A stretch of 64,000 nucleotides of DNA from Enterovibrio baiacu. GTDB taxonomy: Bacteria; Pseudomonadota; Gammaproteobacteria; Enterobacterales; Vibrionaceae. The stretch is from positions 434,001 through 498,000 of the forward strand of contig NZ_SCHN01000005.1 in the NCBI RefSeq assembly GCF_004120195.1, given 5' to 3'. Made by a program: the position numbers and the translations under genes. Below the pieces are notes generated by a model. It ran no database searches. It had not been told where the DNA came from and saw only the letters and a list, made by a program, of their open reading frames with translations. Shown here one piece after another: positions 23,772-32,162 of this stretch (position 1 is the first letter of the stretch; every line of letters begins with the position of its first letter).

Positions 23772-25747
23772 TATGCTGGCTTCTCACTACCGGAGAGATC
23801 GTCCTTATCGTCAACCACTTCATCCAATGGATGCTCAACAAAGCTGTCAAGGTAATCTTTCGGCGGCGGCGTCCACTCACGTTCAGTCAATGCATGGCGA
23901 TCCATACGGTCTTCATCCATGGCATCGCGAATGGTCTCCTCCAACTGAATAAACAAATGTTGGTAGTGATTATCATACGATTGGGTTTCTTCACCGCCCA
24001 TCCAAGACTGATACAGCATTTCAGAACTGCTATTTTCCAAACGAAGATACTTGGCTTTTTGCTGCTCAACCAAAAACGGGTGTACACCCAAACAACGCAG
24101 AGACGTCGCGCCTACTTCAATTGCAGAGTGGAATGTCTCCTTCTCAACGTAATCCGCACCGGCTTCACGCAGCATGTAAGAATGCCCACGGTCAAAGGCG
24201 CGCGCGATGATCTTCACATGTGGATAGGTGTGTTTTACATATCTCACCAATTCGGTCGTGGTTTCTTGATTGTCCATAGACACCACCAGCAATGATGCCT
24301 CTTCAATGCCCGCGGTATGCAGCAAATCAGGACGTGTTGCATCACCAAAGTAACTCTTGATGTTAATTTGACGAAGGTTTTCCACTTGAGTGGCTTCGTA
24401 ATCAAGGACCACCGTTTTTACGCCGTTTGCCGTCAGCAAGCGGTTTACCACCTGACCAAAGCGACCAACACCCGCAATAATAGCGGTGCCTTGCTCATCA
24501 ATTTCATCCGCTTCGCGATCGTTCGAGGCTTTCTCGTAGCGTGGCAAGATGACCTTGTCATACAAGATGAACAGCCCAGGCGTGAGGAACATAGAGATTG
24601 CGACCACGAGTGACAGCAACTGCGCGATATCCATCGGCAACACGTGGTTTTGAGTTGTAAAACTCAGTAGAACAAAACCAAACTCACCCGCTTGCGCAAG
24701 GCTCAATGCGAACAACCAACGGCTGCTGCCTTTGATTTTGAAAATAAAGCTGAGTAGCAACAAAATGAGGGCTTTCAGCACCATCAACCCAATAGTGAGG
24801 CCGATGATCAAGAAGAAGTCTTCAAACAGAATGCCAAAGTTGATGCCTGCACCGACCGTGATGAAGAAGAGGCCTAACAACAGCCCTTTAAACGGCTCGA
24901 TGTTGGATTCCAACTCGTGACGGAATTCGCTGTTCGCCAAGATCACGCCCGCAAGAAACGTACCCAGCGCTGGCGACAAACCCACAAGGCTCATCAAGGC
25001 TGCAATACCTATGACCAGCATCAATGCGGTTGCTGTGAAAATTTCACGCAGGCCAGAGCTCGCCACAAAACGGAACAATGGACGGCTCAAGAAGTGTCCG
25101 CCAACCACAACGCCCGCAATGGTGGCTGTGATCACTAGGCCCATGGCCCAGCCCGGCAGACCCGCGACCAAGCTCATTTCTTCATGATGCTCAGCGGCAC
25201 TCGCTGCTGCTGTTTGTGCCGCAGCCACCAACTCAGGCAGCGCGAGTAGCGGTATAAACGCCAACATCGGGATCACTGCAATATCTTGGAACAAAAGAAC
25301 CGAGAACGCGTTGCGTCCGCCTTCTGTTTTGGTCAGCCCTTTTTCATTAAAGGTTTGAAGCACGATGGCCGTTGAAGACAGTGCGAAGATCAAACCAATC
25401 GCCAGCGCGATGCTCCATTGCAAACCAAATACAAGCGCTATGGCCATGACCGCCACTGTCGTTAATCCGACCTGTAAGCCGCCCAATCCCATTAAGCGAT
25501 TACGCATCGCCCACAGCATTTTTGGTTCAAGTTCCAAGCCGACCAAAAACAGCATCATCACCACACCGAATTCAGCGAAATGTTGAATGGTGGTGGTTTC
25601 GTCGCCCACAAGGCCAACTACAGGGCCAATCACCACACCTGCGATGAGATAACCCAGCACCGAGCCTAAACCCAAACGCTTTGCGATTGGCACAGCAATA
25701 ACAGCAGCGACCAGATAGATGAACGCTTGCAGAAAAATACCCGTCAT
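23771..25747 (-). CDS. kefB: Glutathione-regulated-type K+/H+ antiporter (KefB/KefC family)
   Basis: The 658-residue inner-membrane CPA2 antiporter has about 12-13 membrane segments in the first 385 residues. Family patterns include 'LGYLIAGVVIGP', 'EFGVVMMLFLVGLELEP', 'ALSSTAIVLQ', 'LFQDIAVIPML' and 'SPALGTFLAGVILANSEFRHELE'. A cytosolic RCK/TrkA-N domain follows with the NAD-binding 'TAIIAGVGRFGQVVNRLL'. The acidic C-tail is disordered. KefB-type channels are held shut by glutathione and opened by its electrophile adducts, acidifying the cytoplasm for protection. The upstream flavoprotein gene overlaps it as ATGA, the usual kefG/kefF-kefB arrangement. Confidence 0.9.
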   Translation of the reverse strand: MTGIFLQAFIYLVAAVIAVPIAKRLGLGSVLGYLIAGVVIGPVVGLVGDETTTIQHFAEFGVVMMLFLVGLELEPKMLWAMRNRLMGLGGLQVGLTTVAVMAIALVFGLQWSIALAIGLIFALSSTAIVLQTFNEKGLTKTEGGRNAFSVLLFQDIAVIPMLAFIPLLALPELVAAAQTAAASAAEHHEEMSLVAGLPGWAMGLVITATIAGVVVGGHFLSRPLFRFVASSGLREIFTATALMLVIGIAALMSLVGLSPALGTFLAGVILANSEFRHELESNIEPFKGLLLGLFFITVGAGINFGILFEDFFLIIGLTIGLMVLKALILLLLSFIFKIKGSSRWLFALSLAQAGEFGFVLLSFTTQNHVLPMDIAQLLSLVVAISMFLTPGLFILYDKVILPRYEKASNDREADEIDEQGTAIIAGVGRFGQVVNRLLTANGVKTVVLDYEATQVENLRQINIKSYFGDATRPDLLHTAGIEEASLLVVSMDNQETTTELVRYVKHTYPHVKIIARAFDRGHSYMLREAGADYVEKETFHSAIEVGATSLRCLGVHPFLVEQQKAKYLRLENSSSEMLYQSWMGGEETQSYDNHYQHLFIQLEETIRDAMDEDRMDRHALTEREWTPPPKDYLDSFVEHPLDEVVDDKDDLSGSEKPA

Positions 25748-26397
25748 GATGTTGCTCCTTTCATCATGGTGCTGAGGTTAGCCGCCGTCACTTTTTCGCG
25801 TGTCGCAACCACATCAAGATCTAATGTGTCATTTACCAAGGCTGATAACAGTTGACGATACCCTTCGGTATGGCTCGCCACTTTTCCATCTTCCACCGCG
25901 GTACGCGCGCCAAACAAGGAGTACGGTGCCATGTAGCGCATGCCAACAAGGTTCGACATCTGCTCTAGCGGATGCAACAGTTCGCGGATTTTAAAGTGGT
26001 TGTAACCGTCGGCTTTGTAGAACTCTTCTTTACCACCGGCAGAAATCGCACACATAAAGGTTTTACCGTGAAGTGCCGTGCCTTTTGAGCCATACGCGAA
26101 CCCGTATTCCAGCACCAAATCCTGCCACTCTTTCAAAATGGAAGGCGTTGAATACCAGTAAAGTGGGAATTGAAAGATCACGATATCGTTGGCCAGCAAA
26201 CGCTTCTGCTCGCGGTCAATATCGATATGTAAAGTCGGGTAATCAGCGTAAAGGTCGACAGCAGTGACGCCCTCAATTTGCTTGGCAGCAGCATAGAGAG
26301 GCGCGTTCACTTCCGAACGGCGCAACGAAGGATGCGCAAATAACACCAGCACCTTCTTCGGTGTGGTGCTAACGTCATTGTTTTTATCGTTTTCCAT
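25744..26397 (-). CDS. kefG: NAD(P)H-dependent flavoprotein, KefG/KefF-like ancillary protein
   Basis: The 217-residue flavodoxin-fold quinone reductase-type protein carries 'KKVLVLFAHPSLRRSEVN', 'DIVIFQFPLYWYSTPSILKEWQDLVLEYGFAYG' and 'HGKTFMCAISAGG', all typical of the KefF/KefG/MdaB group. Kef ancillary proteins bind the antiporter and are needed for its full activity; they also reduce electrophilic quinones. The start at 26397 is chosen for AAAGGA 6 bases upstream; two earlier in-frame ATGs are less likely. It follows the hxlR gene by 84 bases. Confidence 0.88.
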   Translation of the reverse strand: MENDKNNDVSTTPKKVLVLFAHPSLRRSEVNAPLYAAAKQIEGVTAVDLYADYPTLHIDIDREQKRLLANDIVIFQFPLYWYSTPSILKEWQDLVLEYGFAYGSKGTALHGKTFMCAISAGGKEEFYKADGYNHFKIRELLHPLEQMSNLVGMRYMAPYSLFGARTAVEDGKVASHTEGYRQLLSALVNDTLDLDVVATREKVTAANLSTMMKGATS

Positions 26398-26481
26398 GGT
26401 TTGTCCTTTTGACATCACGATAGATGTTTTTCTATCCCGCAAAAATTGCGCGTGAAAAACAACGCTGTGATAAGGGGTTAG

Positions 26482-26850
26482 CTAGACCCCATACTCTTCA
26501 GTCCAGTCTCTCAGCTTTTCCAACACACACAGTGCAGAGCGGCCAAAATCCGTAATTTCATAACTTACTGCGATTGGGCGCGTACTCAGTACGTTGCGAT
26601 TGACCAAGCCATACTGCTCCATTTCCTTGAGCCGTTGGTCGACCATTTTTTTACTCGCGCCGCCCAATTGCCGACAAAGGTCGTTAAATCTCACGGGTTC
26701 ATCTTTTAGATGCCACAAGATCGACGCCTTCCATTTCCCACCGATGATCCGCATGCCTCGCTCAATGGGGCATGGCTCTAAACAAGCAGCAGGTTTGCCG
26801 TTAGTGCTAGCCTTATTCTCCGCTTTCTTTGCGTTTTCCATTGTTCTCAT
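26482..26850 (-). CDS. HxlR-family transcriptional regulator
   Basis: The 122-residue winged-helix protein has the HxlR signature 'CPIERGMRIIGGKWKASILWHLKDEPVRFNDLCRQLGGASKKMVDQRLKEMEQYGLVNR' and 'VSYEITDFGRSALCVLEKL'. A cysteine precedes the domain ('CLEPCPIE'), as in HxlR-type sensors of aldehydes, quinones or disulfide stress. An N-terminal Lys/Asn-rich tail is unusual. The first gene of the unit with kefG, kefB and the GNAT, and divergent from the peroxiredoxin-like gene at 27315. The start could also be the ATG three codons later. Confidence 0.9.
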   Translation of the reverse strand: MRTMENAKKAENKASTNGKPAACLEPCPIERGMRIIGGKWKASILWHLKDEPVRFNDLCRQLGGASKKMVDQRLKEMEQYGLVNRNVLSTRPIAVSYEITDFGRSALCVLEKLRDWTEEYGV

Positions 26851-26903
26851 GCCTACCCGCTCTTGTTACATCAAGTGACGTGACCAACATGGAGTCACCT
26901 TAA

Positions 26904-26936
26904 GTAACCTGGTTAACATAGGTAACCAATGTTAAC
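26904..26936. promoter_or_regulatory. Operator-like inverted repeats upstream of hxlR
   Basis: GTAACCTGGTTAAC (26904-26917) is overlapped by GTTAACAT ... ATGTTAAC (26912-26919 and 26929-26936) around a GGTAACC core. Dense GTTAAC/GTAACC half-sites within 60-90 bases of the hxlR start suggest a regulator operator, probably HxlR itself. Confidence 0.55.
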
Positions 26937-27182
26937 AAAGTGGCTGTTTAATTTTCAACCACATCAAGTACCAGCAAGTGTGAGCGCATTGACTCACTAA
27001 AAGCAGATAGCAGTAATAAAGTCAGAGCGTTATATCGGTTTTTTGAAAAGTATGTCGTCGCAAAATTGGGACTACTAAAAAAAGAGCTAATTTAGGGTTC
27101 TCTTTGATACTGGGCGAGATAACGACATATTCCATCGCAGACATAACTCTGGAGAAACCTGTGTTGTCGGCTTCCGAAAAAA
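26937..27182. other. Divergent intergenic region between hxlR and the peroxiredoxin-like gene
   Basis: No gene seen. It should hold both promoters. A related operator-like motif lies at its right end. Confidence 0.4.
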
Positions 27183-27195
27183 GTAACTAGGTTAC
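27183..27195. promoter_or_regulatory. Second copy of the GTAAC-N3-GTTAC motif
   Basis: GTAACTAGGTTAC is a perfect 5-3-5 inverted repeat matching the GTAAC-CTG-GTTAA site near hxlR. It lies 119 bases upstream of the peroxiredoxin-like gene. A shared operator for both divergent units is inferred. Confidence 0.5.
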
Positions 27196-27314
27196 AAAAA
27201 GTACACTGATTGACAGCCTAGCAGTTCAACAACAAAGTAGGTGGGGAAAAGAGGTGAAACCCAAGCTCGCAGAACATCAAAAACAGCGATAACGATTACA
27301 CGAGGAGCCTGATA

Positions 27315-27854
27315 ATGATCTATACCAACAAACTTCAAGCGGGTGGCACATTCCCGACCATCACTCTGTCAGATCTGGATGGCAATGCGCACACCTTAGG
27401 TAAACCGCGTGAAGGCGCAACATGGCAAATGGTGGTGGTCTACCGAGGTCGCCATTGTCCTTTGTGCACCAAATACCTTAATCAGCTTGAAACCTTCAAG
27501 TCTGCCCTTGCCGAGATTGGGGTGGACATTCTTGCTGTTTCTGGCGACAGCCAAGCACAGCTTGAAGAACACCTGTCTCGCATGGAGGTATCGTTTCCTT
27601 TTGTCTATGGCCTAAGCGAAGTACAAATGCGTGAGTTAGGCTTGTATGTGTCGCTGCCGCGTTCAGAGCAGGAAACAGACCATCACTTCGCGGAACCTGG
27701 CCTCTTTGTCATCAATGAACAAGGCACAGTGCAAGTGGTCGATATCGCCAATAACCCGTTCTCTCGACCAGACTTACAGACCTTAGTAAACGGTTTGACG
27801 TGGATACGAAATCCAGACAACAACTACCCTATCCGTGGTACTGCGCCTTATTAA
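27315..27854 (+). CDS. Peroxiredoxin-like (AhpC/TSA family) protein
   Basis: The 179-residue thioredoxin-fold protein has 'TFPTITLSDLDGNAHTLGKP', then the redox motif 'VVVYRGRHCPLCTKYLNQLETF' with a C-x-x-C pair where classical peroxiredoxins have a single peroxidatic Cys. It then reads 'VDILAVSGDSQAQLEEHL' and 'PGLFVINEQGTVQVVDI'. This is the PRX-like redoxin branch; peroxidase or thiol-reductase activity is possible. GAGGAG precedes the ATG. It is divergent from hxlR and shares an operator-like motif with it, so it probably belongs to the same redox/electrophile response. Confidence 0.88.
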   Translation: MIYTNKLQAGGTFPTITLSDLDGNAHTLGKPREGATWQMVVVYRGRHCPLCTKYLNQLETFKSALAEIGVDILAVSGDSQAQLEEHLSRMEVSFPFVYGLSEVQMRELGLYVSLPRSEQETDHHFAEPGLFVINEQGTVQVVDIANNPFSRPDLQTLVNGLTWIRNPDNNYPIRGTAPY

Positions 27855-27925
27855 CACGCATTAAGCGGCGTTTATGACGCAAGGTTTTTGGATATCAAGT
27901 GCTTCGATCTAAAGTGCTTCAACAT

Positions 27926-27956
27926 AAAAAGGGACGCTGTTATGCGCCCCTTTTTT
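27926..27956 (+). terminator. Intrinsic terminator after the peroxiredoxin-like gene
   Basis: AAAAGGGACGC / GCGCCCCTTTT stem (one mismatch) followed by TT and ATTG. It overlaps the 3' end of the convergent gene at 27955. Confidence 0.75.
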
Positions 27957-28329
27957 ATTGTTGAAATGCAGCATCGGCATCAATGACCGACTTGAGCGTT
28001 TCCCACTCATCAGCAAAACGCCGTCGCAAATAGGCCTCCAACCATCGAGCTTTAGTCCTCCGCCACCAACCCGCGTTTACTTGTCGCCTTTTTAGGCTCG
28101 CAATGTCTGACAACAATTCTTCCCTATCAAACATCGCCCAAACAGGTGGCACGGGCGAAGAGAGGTTTTGATAACAAACGGGAGCAACAAAACGAAAGAG
28201 AGCAATTTCCACCTCGGCAAGGGGGAAATCGCGCGCCACCGCCGCGATATGTGCGTAATCCACTTCATTATCAATAAACAGATCTGACAAGGCATACATC
28301 AAATCGTCTTCGGTCGCTTGTGTGGTCAT
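27955..28329 (-). CDS. Conserved-looking protein of unknown function
   Basis: The 124-residue cytoplasmic protein has a distinctive block, 'VDYAHIAAVARDFPLAEVEIALFRFVAPVCYQNLSSPVPPVWAMF', and a basic Trp-rich segment ('AGWWRRTKARWLEAYLRRRFADEWE'). The first block recalls small uncharacterised families annotated in many proteobacteria, but I cannot give a family name with confidence. AAAGAG lies upstream of the ATG. No partner gene; the LysE-type gene is 80 bases upstream on the same strand, so co-transcription is possible. Confidence 0.68.
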   Translation of the reverse strand: MTTQATEDDLMYALSDLFIDNEVDYAHIAAVARDFPLAEVEIALFRFVAPVCYQNLSSPVPPVWAMFDREELLSDIASLKRRQVNAGWWRRTKARWLEAYLRRRFADEWETLKSVIDADAAFQQ

Positions 28330-28409
28330 TTGAGCTCTTTCAGTTCAGCCATTGTTGAGCACGATATGCGTGATACTTTCCCACTACGCACACCTTGTCT
28401 CGTCTTCCT

Positions 28410-29042
28410 TTACTTTGTTGTGCTGGTGAAAAGCAGCTTCAAGCCAAACACCAACATCACTGAACCCAACACCCTATCAACCCAGTGGCCGACTTTCTTG
28501 AACTTCGCTTGCACTGATGGCTTGGAAAGCACCAAGGCGACAGAGCCAAACCACATCATTTGAATGAACATCATCCACGCACCCAGCAATGCGAGTTCAA
28601 TGATTGGCATGTTTGGCGACAACACCAAGGTGAAAACGGAAAGAAAGTACAGCGGCGCTTTCGGGTTGAGTGCATTACACACAAACCCCATCGAGATAAG
28701 TTTGCCCGCAGAACGCGGTTTTACATCAACTTGCTGCTCATCATCACCAACCGAGGCTTTGCTACGAATGCCTTTCCAGCCAAGGTAAATCAGGTAAGCG
28801 GCTGCCAAGTATTTCATCACAGATAAAATCGCGGACGATTCACTGATCACCGTCGCCAATCCCACAGAGGAATAAATAATGTGAACGGATAGGCCAAGCG
28901 CAATACCTAAACTCACGAGCAATCCCGCACGACGACCGTGCACCAAAGACTGCTGAGACACCATCACGAAGTCTGGCCCCGGTGAAGCTGCCCCCAACAA
29001 ATGCACCAGCGTTAAGGTTAAAAATGCCTGATAAAATTCCAT
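28410..29042 (-). CDS. LysE/RhtB-family amino-acid exporter
   Basis: The 210-residue inner-membrane protein has about 6 membrane segments. The family signature 'HLLGAASPGPDFVMVSQQSLVHGRRAGLLVSLGIALG' is at the N-terminus, with 'YLIYLGWKGIRS' and 'GFVCNALNPKAPLYFLSVFT' further on. It exports amino acids or homoserine lactone-like compounds; the exact substrate is unclear. The start is divergent from the DCC-family gene. Confidence 0.9.
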   Translation of the reverse strand: MEFYQAFLTLTLVHLLGAASPGPDFVMVSQQSLVHGRRAGLLVSLGIALGLSVHIIYSSVGLATVISESSAILSVMKYLAAAYLIYLGWKGIRSKASVGDDEQQVDVKPRSAGKLISMGFVCNALNPKAPLYFLSVFTLVLSPNMPIIELALLGAWMMFIQMMWFGSVALVLSKPSVQAKFKKVGHWVDRVLGSVMLVFGLKLLFTSTTK

Positions 29043-29148
29043 GTCGTCACTCCCGTGGTTATTTCTTGTTCAACGAGTGATATTCTGTCAATCCGAATCG
29101 AATTCAACGCCGTATCATTATTTATTGCACTTTACAGGAGCTTGTGGA

Positions 29149-29586
29149 ATGACGCTCACAGTTTTCTATGACGGCAGTTGCCCACTTTGCGTGGCAGAAA
29201 TGGATCAGCTTCGTGCGTTGAACACGCAAAATAACCTGCGGTTTGAAGACATTCTCGCGCCGGATTTTCAATCGCGTTATCCGTCGATAGACCCTGCAGC
29301 TGCAAGCAATGTCCTTCATGGCATTCTGTCTGATACCGACCAACTCAATGACACCGACGGGCAGCTTCTATTAGGCTTAGACGTGACATATAAAGCCTGG
29401 TCATTGGTGGGCAAAAAACGCTGGATTGCAGTGTTACGTTGGCCTGTTATTCGCTGGTTTGCTGATCGCGCCTATTTGTTCTTTGCGCGAAATCGATACC
29501 GTATTTCTTACCTATTTACAGGGAAATATCGCTGTGAACCTTGCTCTAAAGGCGCGTGTGATCTTCCCCGCTCCTCGTCAAAATGA
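29149..29586 (+). CDS. DCC-family thiol-disulfide oxidoreductase (DUF393)
   Basis: The 145-residue protein begins with the family motif 'MTLTVFYDGSCPLCVAEMDQL' (C-x-x-C redox pair at residues 12 and 15) and has 'ILHGILSD'-type and 'AWSLVGKKRWIAVLRWPVIRWFADRAYLFFARNRYRIS' segments typical of DUF393. The C-terminus adds a Cys-rich patch, 'CEPCSKGAC', also seen in some relatives. The ATG at 29149 is used because AGGAG precedes it; the frame extends upstream without a ribosome site. Confidence 0.86.
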   Translation: MTLTVFYDGSCPLCVAEMDQLRALNTQNNLRFEDILAPDFQSRYPSIDPAAASNVLHGILSDTDQLNDTDGQLLLGLDVTYKAWSLVGKKRWIAVLRWPVIRWFADRAYLFFARNRYRISYLFTGKYRCEPCSKGACDLPRSSSK

Positions 29587-29798
29587 TTCTCTCGCCATTG
29601 CATTGAATGCTATTCGCTCAATAGGTATTCAGTTAACACCCTGTCATGGCTTAACTTATTGACTTAAATGATGATTAGCCGCACCATTCTTGTTTAGCGA
29701 ACCCCGCCGCATTGTTTTGCAATTCACTGATAGCGCATTAGCGCGTTCACCGAACGAAACAAGCCGGTGTATACCAACAATTACCGTTTGCAATAGAC

Positions 29799-30497
29799 AT
29801 GAAGACGACCGATATCCTGACCCCTGCACAATTTCTGCCCATGTTGCCTGTCGGCACCCCCTTGACGCTTGAACTTCGTTACAAAGACCAATCAAAAGCG
29901 TTTGGTGGCGCATCACGTGTGATTGGCTACCGCGACAAGAAATATGTGCTCATTGAAATGCCTGCCGACCGCGAGCTGGGTAAATTACTCGAAGATCCAT
30001 CGATGTTTCATGTTGTGATCCGCGGCTTGTCGGCATCTAAATTTGGCGATATTTTTGCTTTCCAAAGCCATATCCTTAGCGTCATGCATCGCCCTGAAAA
30101 AATGCTCGCCATTGCTATCCCGCAATCGATAGGCATACACAGGATGCGGCAGAATCCCCGTTTTTCCATTTCTCGCATCGTTCAGATCGAATTGGAAGAA
30201 CGCATGACCATTGCAAAGCTATCTGACATTTCACTCACGGGTTGTGGCATTCGCGTTTCCAGTAATGTGTTCGTCGAAAAAGGCCAAGCCATTCGCGTAG
30301 TTTTTAACAAGCTGTTCGATTCGCCTATCGCATTTTCAGGTGAGATCGCCAACGTACACGGCATCGGTGATGGCCTTCAATTAGGTGTCTGTTTCAGTGA
30401 AAAGCCGCCTCACCGCATTCGCGAAGCCATCGCACATCTACTCGCGCAAGCAGAACTGGCCGATATCTACGAGCAACTTGAAAACACCGTCGCATGA
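29799..30497 (+). CDS. PilZ-domain protein (c-di-GMP receptor candidate)
   Basis: The 232-residue cytoplasmic protein has an N-terminal YcgR-N/PilZN-like beta domain (about residues 10-105). A C-terminal PilZ domain follows. The c-di-GMP-binding motifs are present: the RxxxR-type 'HRMRQNPRFSISR' near residue 115 and the (D/N)xSxxG motif 'DISLTGCGIRV' near residue 140. The layout matches the YcgR/PlzD group that links c-di-GMP to motility or biofilm. No flagellar gene is adjacent. The ribosome site is weak. Confidence 0.87.
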   Translation: MKTTDILTPAQFLPMLPVGTPLTLELRYKDQSKAFGGASRVIGYRDKKYVLIEMPADRELGKLLEDPSMFHVVIRGLSASKFGDIFAFQSHILSVMHRPEKMLAIAIPQSIGIHRMRQNPRFSISRIVQIELEERMTIAKLSDISLTGCGIRVSSNVFVEKGQAIRVVFNKLFDSPIAFSGEIANVHGIGDGLQLGVCFSEKPPHRIREAIAHLLAQAELADIYEQLENTVA

Positions 30498-30568
30498 TGT
30501 TTTTTGGGTAATTTCACGTCATGATCTGCTAACGTGGTGTCATATTCACAAATGGCAGTAAGACCCTC

Positions 30569-31861
30569 ATGCAAAAAACATTTATCGACGGTGATTTGCT
30601 CTTTCGCCAACATACTTTCGATGTTCCCCTTGATTACACGCAACCGAATGGTGACACGCTTTCTGTGTTCGCGCGTGAAGTGGTCGACCTCGACCGAGAT
30701 GGGGATGCACTCCCTTGGTTAGTTTACTTTCAAGGTGGCCCTGGTTTTCCTTCGCCACGCCCTGATGCGCGAAGTGGCTGGCTAAAGCGTGCATTGCAAC
30801 AGTATCGCGTTCTTTTGTTAGACCAACGCGGCACGGGCCTAAGTTCACCGCTTACCCACCAGACCCTTGCACACCTGACGGATGAAGAACAAGCGAACTA
30901 CATCTCGCATTTTCGTGCAGATAACATTGTTCGTGATGCAGAAACGATCCGCGAAGCGCTAGGCGTAAAACAGTGGTCAACCCTTGGGCAAAGCTTCGGC
31001 GGCTTTTGTTCACTGACGTATCTGTCTTTCTACCCACAAAGCCTCACCCGCGCTTATATCACGGGCGGTGTACCGTCGTTGTCGCGCCCTGCCGATGATG
31101 TGTATCGTGCAACGTATCAGCGCGTGCTCGACAAAAACCACACCTTGTTTGCGCAATTCCCATCAGCACAAGTGCGCTGCGCGGAAGTCGCGGATTACCT
31201 GATGGATAATCATGTCACGCTTGCCAATGGGCAACGCTTTACCGTGGAGCAATTCCAGCAGATCGGGATTAATCTGGGTCGCAGCGGCGCCAACGTGCCC
31301 ATGTACTATTTGCTTGAAGAGGCATTCGTTGAGACCGCGCAGGGCAAGATACTAAGCGATACCTTCTTGCACGCCATGCTTGCCGAGCAAAGCTATCAAA
31401 CCAATCCTATCTATGCCTTCTTGCATGAGCCGATTTACAACCAAGGCGTCGCATCAAATTGGTCAGCGCATCGCGTTCGTCACCACGCTTTCCCTGAGTT
31501 CAACTATGAACAAGGCAAACCGTTTTTGTTTACCGGAGAGATGGTGTATCCGTGGATGTTTGATCAGATGGAGAACCTGAAATCACTCAAAGGAGCGGCA
31601 GAACGATTGGCATCAAAAACCGATTGGCCAGCGCTATACGATGTTGATGCGTTAGCGAAGAACACCGTGCCTGTCGTTTGTGCAGTGTATGCTGATGATA
31701 TGTATGTAGAAATGGATTACTCGCGCGAAACACTGAAAGGCATTCCAAATAGCCGCGCATGGATAACCAATGAATATGAGCACAACGGTCTTCGAGCAGA
31801 TGGCGAGAGAATTTTGGATCGCTTAATTCGCATGGCTGACAGTATCAATAACTTGCCATAA
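30569..31861 (+). CDS. Alpha/beta hydrolase, proline-iminopeptidase-like (family S33)
   Basis: The 430-residue cytoplasmic peptidase-type hydrolase has 'LVYFQGGPGFPSPRP' (oxyanion region HGGPG-like), 'RVLLLDQRGTGLSSP', the nucleophile elbow 'LGQSFGGFCSL' (Ser in GQSFGG), a helical cap of about 200 residues, and a late histidine in 'ITNEYEHNGLRADGE'. These are the marks of the prolyl aminopeptidase/tricorn-factor group. It probably releases N-terminal proline or other residues from short peptides. Monocistronic with its own terminator. Confidence 0.9.
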   Translation: MQKTFIDGDLLFRQHTFDVPLDYTQPNGDTLSVFAREVVDLDRDGDALPWLVYFQGGPGFPSPRPDARSGWLKRALQQYRVLLLDQRGTGLSSPLTHQTLAHLTDEEQANYISHFRADNIVRDAETIREALGVKQWSTLGQSFGGFCSLTYLSFYPQSLTRAYITGGVPSLSRPADDVYRATYQRVLDKNHTLFAQFPSAQVRCAEVADYLMDNHVTLANGQRFTVEQFQQIGINLGRSGANVPMYYLLEEAFVETAQGKILSDTFLHAMLAEQSYQTNPIYAFLHEPIYNQGVASNWSAHRVRHHAFPEFNYEQGKPFLFTGEMVYPWMFDQMENLKSLKGAAERLASKTDWPALYDVDALAKNTVPVVCAVYADDMYVEMDYSRETLKGIPNSRAWITNEYEHNGLRADGERILDRLIRMADSINNLP

Positions 31862-31868
31862 TCACCAC

Positions 31869-31903
31869 TTGGCCACGTCGAGATAAAGCGTGGCCAATTT
31901 TTC
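31869..31903 (+). terminator. Intrinsic terminator after the S33 hydrolase
   Basis: TTGGCCACG / CGTGGCCAA, 9-bp perfect stem with 11-base loop, followed by TTTTTCAC. Confidence 0.85.
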
Positions 31904-32162
31904 ACAACTAATAGATAAAATCGCGCCACTTACCCCAGAAAAAACTGTCAATTTTACCCCACTTGAAATGTTAATTAAATGCTATTAAACCCATGTATTA
32001 ATACAATAAATATATTAAGCATTTTCACATTAAGATATATTTTCAATCACTTGAAAAAATAATGCGTATGACAATGTTGTTATTCAATCCTTATCGCTTT
32101 ACAAATGCCGTTCTGGTTATAAAATCCCGCATCTTCTGACTATTTTCCATTCTGGTACTTCA
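31904..32162. other. AT-rich region upstream of rarD
   Basis: Strongly AT-rich and without frames. It should hold the rarD promoter. Nothing else recognised. Confidence 0.4.
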
